From JBFGJY01 sp041576975 (lineage in GTDB: Bacteria > Pseudomonadota > Gammaproteobacteria > UBA4575): a DNA stretch of 17,116 nt. Below the pieces are notes generated by a model. It was given only the letters and a program-made list of their open reading frames with translations, searched no databases and was not told the DNA's origin. The position numbers and the translations under genes were made by a program. The stretch covers positions 1 through 17,116 of the forward strand of contig JBFGJY010000053.1 of NCBI GenBank assembly GCA_041576975.1, given 5' to 3'. Below, piece after piece: positions 1 to 6,947 of the stretch (position 1 is the first letter of the stretch; every line of letters starts with the position of its first letter).

Positions 1-9
1 AATATTCCA

Positions 10-1608
10 ATGACTGATTTACTTGAGCCAAAAGAGAGCGAAATCCGCGCTCAGTTGGTTCAAATTCTGGAAAATGCAGAATTTAAGCGATCTCCAAAAA
101 TTGCCCGGTTTTTAGAATATGTCGTAGAGGAAACTCTAGATGGCAAACAGCAATATTTAAAGGGACATACGATTGCAATTGAGGTCTTTGACAAAGACCA
201 GTCTTTTGATCCCCAAATAGACCCTCTTGTTAGAGTGAATGCAGTTCGATTAAGACGCATGCTACATCAATATTATTCAACGGATGGTCTCAATGATGAT
301 GTCATGATTGATATCATCAAAGGAAGTTATGTGCCGCAAATCTATTACACAAAAAACAGTGACAAGATCACTGATGACCAACCAATTTTATCAAAAAACT
401 CTTCGTTCCCATGTATTGCAGTGCTAAATTTTAAAAACCTAAGTGGTAATTTTTCTTATGGATATTTTGTAGATGGGATCACTCAGGAAATACTGAGTCA
501 GTTGTGCAAATTTAAAGAACTCATCGTTGTGGCAAGCTCTTCAATTAATTTAAACGAAGATCAATATATAAGTACTAAACGGTTACGCGAGGTTATCGAT
601 GTTTGTTATGTGCTGAGCGGTAGTGTACGCATAGAAGATGATAACGTTTGTATCAATGTTGAATTAGATGACACTACTACACATACCATTGTTTGGGTGA
701 ACGAATACAAAAAAAAGTTAAGTGTAAGCAATATGATTTCGATACAAGATGAAATTGCTACACATGTAGCAATCTCTATTGCCCAACCTTATGGAATCAT
801 AATACGTAAAGAATTAGCAAAGTTACATCGAACATCAACAAATGATTTAACAGCGTATCAACTATTTTTACACTTTTACCAGTGGTGCCTTACATTATCT
901 ACAAAAGATCATCTCAAGGCACGAGATGCGCTTGAACGAGCTGTAAAAATTGATCCAACGTTCTCGGATGCTTGGGCTGCTCTTGCCATCATCTATAACA
1001 CAGAATATCAGTTATCGTGTAACTTGGTTAAAAGAGATCAAGATGTCAGAGATCTTGCCTTTGAAACTGCGCGAAAATCAATAAAATCGGATCCGGAGAA
1101 TGCTCGAGCACACTATGCATTAATTTTCGCAAATATGGTTAAGTTCGGAACAAGAGCATGTCTAGATGAAGCAGAGAAAGCCTATCAACTCCATCCGCAC
1201 AATCCATTACTTATTGCTATTTATGGTACCCGTCTGGCACTCTGCGGAGAATGGGAATATGGCTTAGAGTTGGTGGAACATGCAATTGTATTAAATCCAT
1301 CTCACCCCGATTTTTATCATCTTCCATTTGTAATTAATTATTATCGTCGGGAGATGTACCCAGAGGCCCTGCAAGAGGCAAGAAAAATACATATGCCTGA
1401 TTTTTTCTGGACGAATTTAATGTTGGCCGCACTTCATACAGATATGGGAGAAGAAAAACACGCGCGTAGTGCCGCAAAAAAACTCATTGAAATTTATCCG
1501 AAATTTGAACAACAGGCTCGCTTTGAATTCGAAAAATGGGACATGCAAACCGAGCTCATAGAAAAACTTTTAAATGGATTGAGAAAAGCAGGATTACAAA
1601 TAACTTAG
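10..1608 (+). CDS. TPR protein with N-terminal DNA-binding-like domain and TolB-like domain
   Basis: 532 aa, no signal peptide or membrane segment, so probably cytoplasmic. Residues about 10-112 match the N-terminal module common in large TPR proteins often mis-annotated as adenylate cyclase: an ILENAEFKRSPKIARFLEYV-type helix, then FDPQIDPLVRVNAVRLRR and a closing KGSYVP. Residues about 134-265 resemble the TolB-like N-terminal domain (IAVLNFKNLSG, then YFVDGITQEIL). From about 280 to 515 the protein is helical TPR-type sequence, for example ALERAVKIDPTFSDAWAALA. No cyclase, kinase or other catalytic domain is visible, so a transcriptional or scaffolding role is inferred only. The ATG at 10 gives the expected family N-terminus, but the reading frame is open back to base 1, so a longer start cannot be excluded. 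It converges on the RND permease gene and has no operon partner in view. Confidence 0.85.
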   Translation: MTDLLEPKESEIRAQLVQILENAEFKRSPKIARFLEYVVEETLDGKQQYLKGHTIAIEVFDKDQSFDPQIDPLVRVNAVRLRRMLHQYYSTDGLNDDVMIDIIKGSYVPQIYYTKNSDKITDDQPILSKNSSFPCIAVLNFKNLSGNFSYGYFVDGITQEILSQLCKFKELIVVASSSINLNEDQYISTKRLREVIDVCYVLSGSVRIEDDNVCINVELDDTTTHTIVWVNEYKKKLSVSNMISIQDEIATHVAISIAQPYGIIIRKELAKLHRTSTNDLTAYQLFLHFYQWCLTLSTKDHLKARDALERAVKIDPTFSDAWAALAIIYNTEYQLSCNLVKRDQDVRDLAFETARKSIKSDPENARAHYALIFANMVKFGTRACLDEAEKAYQLHPHNPLLIAIYGTRLALCGEWEYGLELVEHAIVLNPSHPDFYHLPFVINYYRREMYPEALQEARKIHMPDFFWTNLMLAALHTDMGEEKHARSAAKKLIEIYPKFEQQARFEFEKWDMQTELIEKLLNGLRKAGLQIT

Positions 1609-1643
1609 TGTTCTAATACGAGCTCATCCTATAAAATTTCATG

Positions 1644-1671
1644 GTTCTAAATACGCAAGTTTATTTAGAAC
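1644..1671. terminator. AT-rich hairpin downstream of the TPR gene
   Basis: Perfect 10-bp arms GTTCTAAATA (1644-1653) and TATTTAGAAC (1662-1671) enclose an 8-base loop, 35 bases after the TPR gene stop. Position suggests a transcription end. The stem is AT-rich and no run of T follows it, so it would be a weak intrinsic terminator at best, and it could equally be a binding dyad. Confidence 0.35.
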
Positions 1672-1730
1672 AAGATTAAGTTAATTAATACGATTAGGCT
1701 ACATCCGATAACTTATTTAAGTGTTGAATA

Positions 1731-1752
1731 TCCGCTTTGGGGCGAAAGCGGA
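1731..1752. repeat. TCCGCTTT/AAAGCGGA hairpin repeat, copy 1
   Basis: Perfect 8-bp stem TCCGCTTT (1731-1738) and AAAGCGGA (1745-1752) with a GGGGCG loop. The same stem sequence recurs in longer form at 15620-15647 and as one half at 15141-15160, so this is a dispersed family rather than a chance hairpin. I recall similar TGTCCGCTTT elements being common between genes in many gammaproteobacteria, where their translations often appear as spurious short proteins; that is recollection, not a search. Confidence 0.65.
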
Positions 1753-1897
1753 CGTTTAAAATCCTCACTCGAAAACTAAAAATTCTTAAACTTTGAGTTA
1801 TTTGCTTAAAAATTTGCACCTCTTCTCCGCGCATTACATCACGTTGAGAAGCGCAAGGGCTTTTTGGTAAAAGGCGAAGTGGTGTTTGGTAGAAATT

Positions 1898-1998
1898 TGC
1901 TCCTCGGCAACTGCTTCTCGGCTTTGGCATCCTGCGCTACTCTAATAAATTACATCCGTGTAACGATGCAATTTCTGCAATTCCGCCATCCATGGCGG
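1898..1998 (-). repeat. Modular palindromic repeat, copy A (minus orientation)
   Basis: Read on the minus strand this has three modules: a dyad at 1983-1998 (CCGCCAT-CC-ATGGCGG, 7-bp arms), a second dyad at 1950-1963 (TTACA-TCCG-TGTAA), then a 38-base conserved tail at 1898-1935. The tail matches 5581-5618 on the opposite strand at 37 of 38 bases. The stretch around the second dyad (1940-1969) matches 5514-5543 at 28 of 30. The dyad centres share a CATGGATG-like core while the arm sequences differ. No protein is encoded, so it is probably a non-autonomous palindromic element. Confidence 0.75.
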
Positions 1999-2130
1999 GC
2001 ACGCGCAGCGAGTTCGTGAGCCGCCGAAAAGGCCGAACTAGCTAGCATATTAATAATATAAATGATAACGCAGCGTTAGGCACAATTCTTGGATGTATGA
2101 GGCTTAAACTATGCCGGAACAGTGGTGTTG

Positions 2131-2156
2131 GGTACTTTTGCCGAAACAAAAATACC
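2131..2156. repeat. GGTACTTTTG hairpin repeat fragment
   Basis: Arms GGTACTTTTG (2131-2140) and CAAAAATACC (2147-2156) pair with one G-U-type mismatch around the loop CCGAAA. It lies 79 bases past the RND permease stop. This resembles a GGGTACTTTTG...CAAAAGTACCC palindrome I recall from many proteobacterial intergenic regions. Only one copy is present here, so family membership rests on recollection. Confidence 0.45.
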
Positions 2157-2234
2157 TTGCTCTCAAGAACGGGGTTTTTTAAAATAATTTTTAGTTAATG
2201 AGAGAGTGAAAATGCTGTGGATGAAAATTAAAAT

Positions 2235-5200
2235 TTATGCAGTACTCGTTCGCATTGCTTTAAGTTGCGCAAAAATATAATTACGCAAGTCATCTGCGAT
2301 CATATAAAAACAAGGCAAAACTACTAATATAAGCACTGTTGAAAAGATCAAACCAAAACCAAGACTTATCGCCATGGGTGATAAAAACGCAGTTTGTCCG
2401 CTAGCAAAAAAGATCAAGGGCGAAATGCCCAAAAAGGTGGTAATCGTTGTAAGCAGTATAGGACGTATGCGTACTCGCCCTGCATCTACTAATGCATCAA
2501 AGCAACTTGCACCTTTAGCGCGTCGTTTTTTAGCAAAGTCAATTAAGATTAATGAATCATTTACTACGATTCCAGTAAGCGCAAGAAAACCAATCATAGA
2601 TAGAAACTGCAAATTATAGCCAAAGATCATGTGTCCAATAATTACTCCTACAATTGCAAATGGTATAGCAAACATAATCACGAATGGATCTAGGAGAGAT
2701 TTAAATAATGCAGCAAGAATAAAAAAGATAATAGCTAATGCAATGATAAACATATTGCCAATATCGTTAAAAGAATCTTGAGACTCTTTTTTCTCACCTA
2801 AGTGTAATAAAGAATAACCTGGATGTTTGTCACTTAAGTTTTTAAATTTCTGATTTATGAGTGCATTGACTTCCAATGGTGTAATGATATCTTTATCTAC
2901 TTCAGCAGTAATTAAAGATAGACGCTGTAAATTTCGCCGTTGCACAGGCCCCAGGCCACGACCTAATTCAATATTAGCGACCTCGCCCAAATAAACCGTA
3001 CCTCCACTGTCAAGTACTATCGGTAGGCGATTTAATCCTGCTCCATCTTTCCGTATAGAATCAGGATAGATGACACGAACAGGATAACGCTCTGACTTCC
3101 AATTGACTTGCATGACTTCCAAACCCAAATAACCTGTTCGTACTGCATCTGCAATTTGTGCCTGGGTTAAACCTAGTTCACGTCCGCGTGCATTAATGGT
3201 GTATTGATATTCTAGTTTGCCTGGCTCTAAGTCTTGGCGTACATCTTTAACGCCTGGAATGCGCCGCAGAAAAGTAACGACTTCTCCCGAAATTGAAATT
3301 AATTTTTCGGTGTCTTTTCCCTCAATTCCCACTTCAATGTCCGAACCCGCAGGACCACCTTGTGGGCGTAAGATCGAAAAACGCTGTATTCCTGGCACGG
3401 CCGCAACACTGGCACGTATTTCATCTATGATCACTTCAGTAGTACGCTCACGTTTTCCATGTGGCTCAAAACGTAAATTAACAATAGGACTAATGAATCT
3501 TTCAATAAAACCATCGGGTTTTGGTTTATTTAGATCCACGACATACTGAATGTAGTTGCTCCCAAGTTTTAACCTATTAAAGTCAATTAAAGTCACACCA
3601 ACATTGGTAAGCAGCGTATCGAGCTCATTCTCTCTAAAAATATCATCCATGCGTTGTTCAATTTCAATCGCAAGCCCAGTGGTGTCTTCTATGCTATAGG
3701 TATTGGGGGCCTCAACATTTACAAGAAACTGGCCAATTTCTACATCACCGAATTGGTTATAGGGCAATCTTGTGTAGGCAAATGCAAGCACTACACTTAA
3801 TGCTCCAACAGTAGCAGCAGAAATGAAATATCGATTTCGAAGCGCAAATCGAATCGTAATGACATACTTATCTAGTAAATAACGCCAATTTATCCAGTTA
3901 CGCCTTTTACGAATCGCGACCTGCATTATTTCGGCTGAGTGCGAAGGGAGTACAATAAACGCTTCAAGCAGTGATCCAAATAATGATGCCGTAACAACTA
4001 CTGGGATCACTTGTATAAACAAACCTAACGTCCCCGTGACTCCAAACATAGGTAGAAATGCAGCAATAGTTGTGGAAGTGGAGGCCATCACTGGCCAAAA
4101 TACCTCTCTAGCACCGCGTTTAGCTGCAGGTACTGCCGACATGCCATCCTCCATGTGTCGATACACATTTTCAGTCACAATAATTGCATCATCGACAATC
4201 ATGCCTAAGGCAATTAAAAATGCGAACATCGATACCATGTTAATGGTATAACCAAGATAGTGAATAATAATCACGGCCACCAAAAAAGAAACTGGTATAC
4301 CTAATGCTGTAATTACTGCAATGCGAAAATTCAGAAACAAATAAAGTGATAGTAATACCAGAAACAATCCCACTGCTCCCGAAGATTTTAGTGTTTCCAG
4401 GCGTGTTTTTACATATTTTGATAAATCAGCAAATAAGCCTAGTTTGATTCCGGCAGGTAATTCTTTTTCTAATTTTGCAACCAGTTCACGAACAGTTTTA
4501 GAAACTTCGATGGTTGAGGCTTTAGCTGTTTTAGTGATAGTGAGGTTTACAGAAGGCTTACTATTAAAACGACCCAGCGTTTTAGTTTCTTCTAAACGCA
4601 ACAAAACCTTGGCTACTTCACCTAGCTCAAGTTGCCCACCATTGGGATTGCTACGCAAAACTATTTTTTCTGTTGCTTCAATGTTAGGTGCTGCACCTTT
4701 GCCGCGTAGCAAAATATCACCTTCAGAGGCCTTAAGTGATCCTCCAGGCAAATCTCTAAGATTATTGCGCAATGCAGATATAACCGTGGCTAAAGAAACA
4801 TTGCGCGCAGACATTACATAAGGATCAACCTCTACCCATAACTCCCATTCACGTTCACCTGCAATGCTGACGCTAGCGACTCCATCAATTTGTTGCAGAC
4901 GATTTTTGATATCTTTAGCAGTTTTGATCAAGGTTCCAATGGAAACGTCGCCATAAACACTTAAACTAATTACCGGAAAGCGTGTTTTCAGACGAGTTAT
5001 GTCTGGCCTTTCGGATTCTTCAGGCAGGTCTGTAATGGCATCGACAGTTGAACGGAGATCTCTAACAAATTCGTCAACATCTGTATCTGGTTTCAACTTA
5101 ATAACAATTTTTGATAAGCCTTCGTTACTTTCAGATGTAATCACATCAATATCGGCAAGGGCATCAAGCTCATCTTCTATAGGTATAGTGATTTGCGATT

Positions 5201-5378
5201 CAACTTCTTCAGGAGGCGCACCTTCAAATTCCGTATTAATACGCACTTTATCGATCTCAACGACTGGAAACATTTCTTGCGGCATACTGCGCCAAGACAT
5301 AATACCCGTCACAATGACAAGCACTAAAAAGAGATTGACGACTAAAGGATTTTTAATTGAAAAATCAATAATACCCAT
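2235..5378 (-). CDS. RND-family efflux permease, inner-membrane subunit
   Basis: 1047 aa, normal length for an AcrB/HAE1-type proton-driven exporter. One membrane helix near the N-terminus (about 12-30) is followed by a periplasmic loop to about 330, a helix bundle to about 480, a helix at about 517-535, a second loop to about 870, and a final bundle to about 1033. The helix-4 proton relay is present as GMIVDDAII with Asp396-Asp397. In helix 10 the usual AcrB Lys940 is replaced by Asn (GIVVNDSLILIDF, Asn940-Asp941), which I associate with a distinct HAE1 subgroup. Arg972 lies in RIRPILLTT. The ATG at 5378 gives a typical MGIIDFSIKNP start; upstream AAAAGG is somewhat far as a ribosome site. 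It follows the adaptor gene after a 277-base gap containing a repeat. Substrate unknown. Confidence 0.94.
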   Translation of the reverse strand: MGIIDFSIKNPLVVNLFLVLVIVTGIMSWRSMPQEMFPVVEIDKVRINTEFEGAPPEEVESQITIPIEDELDALADIDVITSESNEGLSKIVIKLKPDTDVDEFVRDLRSTVDAITDLPEESERPDITRLKTRFPVISLSVYGDVSIGTLIKTAKDIKNRLQQIDGVASVSIAGEREWELWVEVDPYVMSARNVSLATVISALRNNLRDLPGGSLKASEGDILLRGKGAAPNIEATEKIVLRSNPNGGQLELGEVAKVLLRLEETKTLGRFNSKPSVNLTITKTAKASTIEVSKTVRELVAKLEKELPAGIKLGLFADLSKYVKTRLETLKSSGAVGLFLVLLSLYLFLNFRIAVITALGIPVSFLVAVIIIHYLGYTINMVSMFAFLIALGMIVDDAIIVTENVYRHMEDGMSAVPAAKRGAREVFWPVMASTSTTIAAFLPMFGVTGTLGLFIQVIPVVVTASLFGSLLEAFIVLPSHSAEIMQVAIRKRRNWINWRYLLDKYVITIRFALRNRYFISAATVGALSVVLAFAYTRLPYNQFGDVEIGQFLVNVEAPNTYSIEDTTGLAIEIEQRMDDIFRENELDTLLTNVGVTLIDFNRLKLGSNYIQYVVDLNKPKPDGFIERFISPIVNLRFEPHGKRERTTEVIIDEIRASVAAVPGIQRFSILRPQGGPAGSDIEVGIEGKDTEKLISISGEVVTFLRRIPGVKDVRQDLEPGKLEYQYTINARGRELGLTQAQIADAVRTGYLGLEVMQVNWKSERYPVRVIYPDSIRKDGAGLNRLPIVLDSGGTVYLGEVANIELGRGLGPVQRRNLQRLSLITAEVDKDIITPLEVNALINQKFKNLSDKHPGYSLLHLGEKKESQDSFNDIGNMFIIALAIIFFILAALFKSLLDPFVIMFAIPFAIVGVIIGHMIFGYNLQFLSMIGFLALTGIVVNDSLILIDFAKKRRAKGASCFDALVDAGRVRIRPILLTTITTFLGISPLIFFASGQTAFLSPMAISLGFGLIFSTVLILVVLPCFYMIADDLRNYIFAQLKAMRTSTA

Positions 5379-5504
5379 ATCTAAAAATTTGCCTTTTGTT
5401 CCAATACTTTGTTGTGGTACGTTCCGCGCTGCTCATTTACTTATTTGCAAACTGCGTTTCACCAATACACCGCGCCGCGTGTTATGTATAGGAAGTACTG
5501 TTAT

Positions 5505-5618
5505 GCCGGAATCGCATCGTTACATGGATGTAACTTATTAGAGCAATGCACGACCACATGGATCTAGAAGGTAGAGCGACGCAGGATGCCAAAGCCGAGA
5601 AGCAGTTGCCGATGAGCA
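5505..5618 (+). repeat. Modular palindromic repeat, copy B (plus orientation)
   Basis: Inverted partner of the element at 1898-1998. Modules: a perfect dyad at 5519-5534 (GTTACAT-GG-ATGTAAC), a 37-base segment at 5544-5580 absent from copy A that itself contains ACATGGAT and ends in TAGAGCGAC, then the 38-base tail at 5581-5618. Because TAGAG occurs at both edges of the extra segment, it looks like duplication or insertion of a repeat module. It lies between the adaptor and permease genes, so a co-transcript would carry it as RNA on the opposite strand. Confidence 0.75.
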
Positions 5619-5655
5619 GAAACCGACGGATCCAAAATTCATTTTTTTAAAAAGC

Positions 5656-6849
5656 TTATAGGTCTGCTAAAACTTGCTGTCCATCTGCAAGCCCCGAGAC
5701 ATCACGTGCTACAATGAGCTCACCAGATTTGATACCTGAGGAAATTATATATTCACTACCCACACGCTGACTAATTACTACAGGTATTCTTTTTAATAGC
5801 CCATCTTCAAATATATATACATAGCTTTCACCTGCATTAGTTGCAACGGAAGAAACGGGTACAGTGATCACATCGTGCTGCTGCATAAGTTGTAAATTCG
5901 CGCTCGCCAACATGCCTGACTGAATGTTTTCACCCGGTAAACGAATCCTTAGTGCATGTGTATTGGTTGATGCATTCGGGTCAGGTTGAAGCGCAATTAA
6001 TTTACCATTGATTGATTGAGACCCAACCCGAACAGTAATATCCTGGCCAAGCGTAAGAGCAGCTGCTACTTTTCCCCGTACATCAAGCTGTAAATCTAAT
6101 GAACTAGTATCTACGATTGTTGCAACAATTTCAGTGGCAGTAACAAAATCTCCCACTTGTACATTGACTTGATTAACATATCCTGCAAAAGGCGCAGTTA
6201 AAGTAGCACGTTTTAAATTTCGTTCTGCTATATCGCGTGCAGATTTTTTTAATGCTAACCTGGCTTTTGCAGTGGTAACTTTATATTGTAAATCCGATAC
6301 CTGAGAATCGATTGATAACATTTGCTGACGCGCAGCATCCAATTGAGATGCAGAAATCAAAGAATCATCCTTAAGCTTTTCGAATCGTCGTACTTCCGCT
6401 TGTTGTAAAGCTAGATTATCCTTAGCTAATTTGAGCATGCGTTGATCACGCTGAATACCTGCCTGTTCGATATGAAATTGAGATTCAGCTTGAGTGAATT
6501 GATCACGTAAATCCTCATCATCCAGCACTAAAAATGCTTGCCCTGCATCAACGTATATACCAGGCTCTACCAAACGTTGTTTTACTCGACCTTGAACCTC
6601 AAATTTTAGCTGTGCGGTCTTCATGGGCTGTAAACGCCCAGTTAATAATTCCTTTGGAATCAGGTCTTGCAGCTTAACCTCAACCAGTACTACCTTTAAA
6701 GGAGGCAGCGCTTCCAGCTTTGCCTCGGGTCCTTTTTGTGTCCAAAATAGCGCCCCTACGAGCACCACAGCGGTAAATATGGCGATCAAGCTGCCCGCCA
6801 GCTGCCGCGAGCCAAATTCATCTCTGCTGTGATTGGTAGTTTCTTTCAA
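5656..6849 (-). CDS. RND efflux periplasmic adaptor (membrane fusion protein, HlyD/AcrA type)
   Basis: 397 aa. The adaptor bridges the inner-membrane RND pump and an outer-membrane channel. A membrane anchor lies at about 19-36 with no lipobox cysteine, so it is anchored rather than lipidated. Then comes a first lipoyl half (about 75-110), a helical hairpin rich in Gln and Lys (about 112-212), a second lipoyl half marked by RATLTAPFAGYV (214-225), a beta-barrel (about 250-325) and a membrane-proximal domain. The ATG at 6849 is supported by AAGGAA just upstream. It is the first gene of the efflux unit and is divergent from lptD. An imperfect dyad GTTACACTGTAAAC (6867-6880) sits in its leader and could be an operator, but no regulator gene is adjacent. 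No outer-membrane channel gene is in the window. Confidence 0.93.
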   Translation of the reverse strand: MKETTNHSRDEFGSRQLAGSLIAIFTAVVLVGALFWTQKGPEAKLEALPPLKVVLVEVKLQDLIPKELLTGRLQPMKTAQLKFEVQGRVKQRLVEPGIYVDAGQAFLVLDDEDLRDQFTQAESQFHIEQAGIQRDQRMLKLAKDNLALQQAEVRRFEKLKDDSLISASQLDAARQQMLSIDSQVSDLQYKVTTAKARLALKKSARDIAERNLKRATLTAPFAGYVNQVNVQVGDFVTATEIVATIVDTSSLDLQLDVRGKVAAALTLGQDITVRVGSQSINGKLIALQPDPNASTNTHALRIRLPGENIQSGMLASANLQLMQQHDVITVPVSSVATNAGESYVYIFEDGLLKRIPVVISQRVGSEYIISSGIKSGELIVARDVSGLADGQQVLADL

Positions 6850-6928
6850 TGGATTTCCTTAAAACTGTTACACTGTAAACGCCTAATATATATCAAGAAA
6901 ATAATAAAATCGTTGGATAAACAGGCCA

Positions 6929-6941
6929 TATACTCTACTAA
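6929..6941 (+). promoter_or_regulatory. Possible lptD promoter -10 region
   Basis: Two overlapping -10 candidates lie just before the non-ATG start of lptD: TATACT (6929-6934, five of six consensus bases, no -35 seen) and TACTAA (6936-6941), which is 17 bases from a TTGGAT -35 candidate at 6913-6918. Either would give a leader of about seven bases or none. Weak call based on motif spacing only. Confidence 0.3.
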
Positions 6942-6947
6942 TAATCC

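Larger units (their letters stand above)
1609..2234. other. Gene-free stretch filled with palindromic repeat fragments
   Basis: This 626-base interval lies between two convergent genes. I see no credible gene in it. It contains an AT-rich hairpin (1644-1671), a TCCGCTTT hairpin (1731-1752), a modular CATGGATG-type repeat on the minus strand (1898-1998) and a GGTACTTTTG hairpin (2131-2156), each listed separately. The sequence between them (about 1755-1897, 1999-2130 and 2157-2234) has no feature I can name. The only open frame over 60 codons runs antisense through the repeats and is rejected below. Confidence 0.7.

Noticed and set aside
1694..1930. 78-codon open frame on the minus strand
   Set aside because: It runs through the TCCGCTTT hairpin and the modular repeat; its NVRFRPKADIQ segment is the translation of the repeat, a pattern I associate with spurious short proteins.
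1609..2234. CRISPR array
   Set aside because: The repeats are palindromic and of differing families, with no regular spacing and no cas gene nearby.
4999..5541. 180-codon open frame on the plus strand
   Set aside because: It is antisense to the N-terminal coding region of the RND permease and runs into the repeat; serine/isoleucine-rich low-complexity translation, no start signal.
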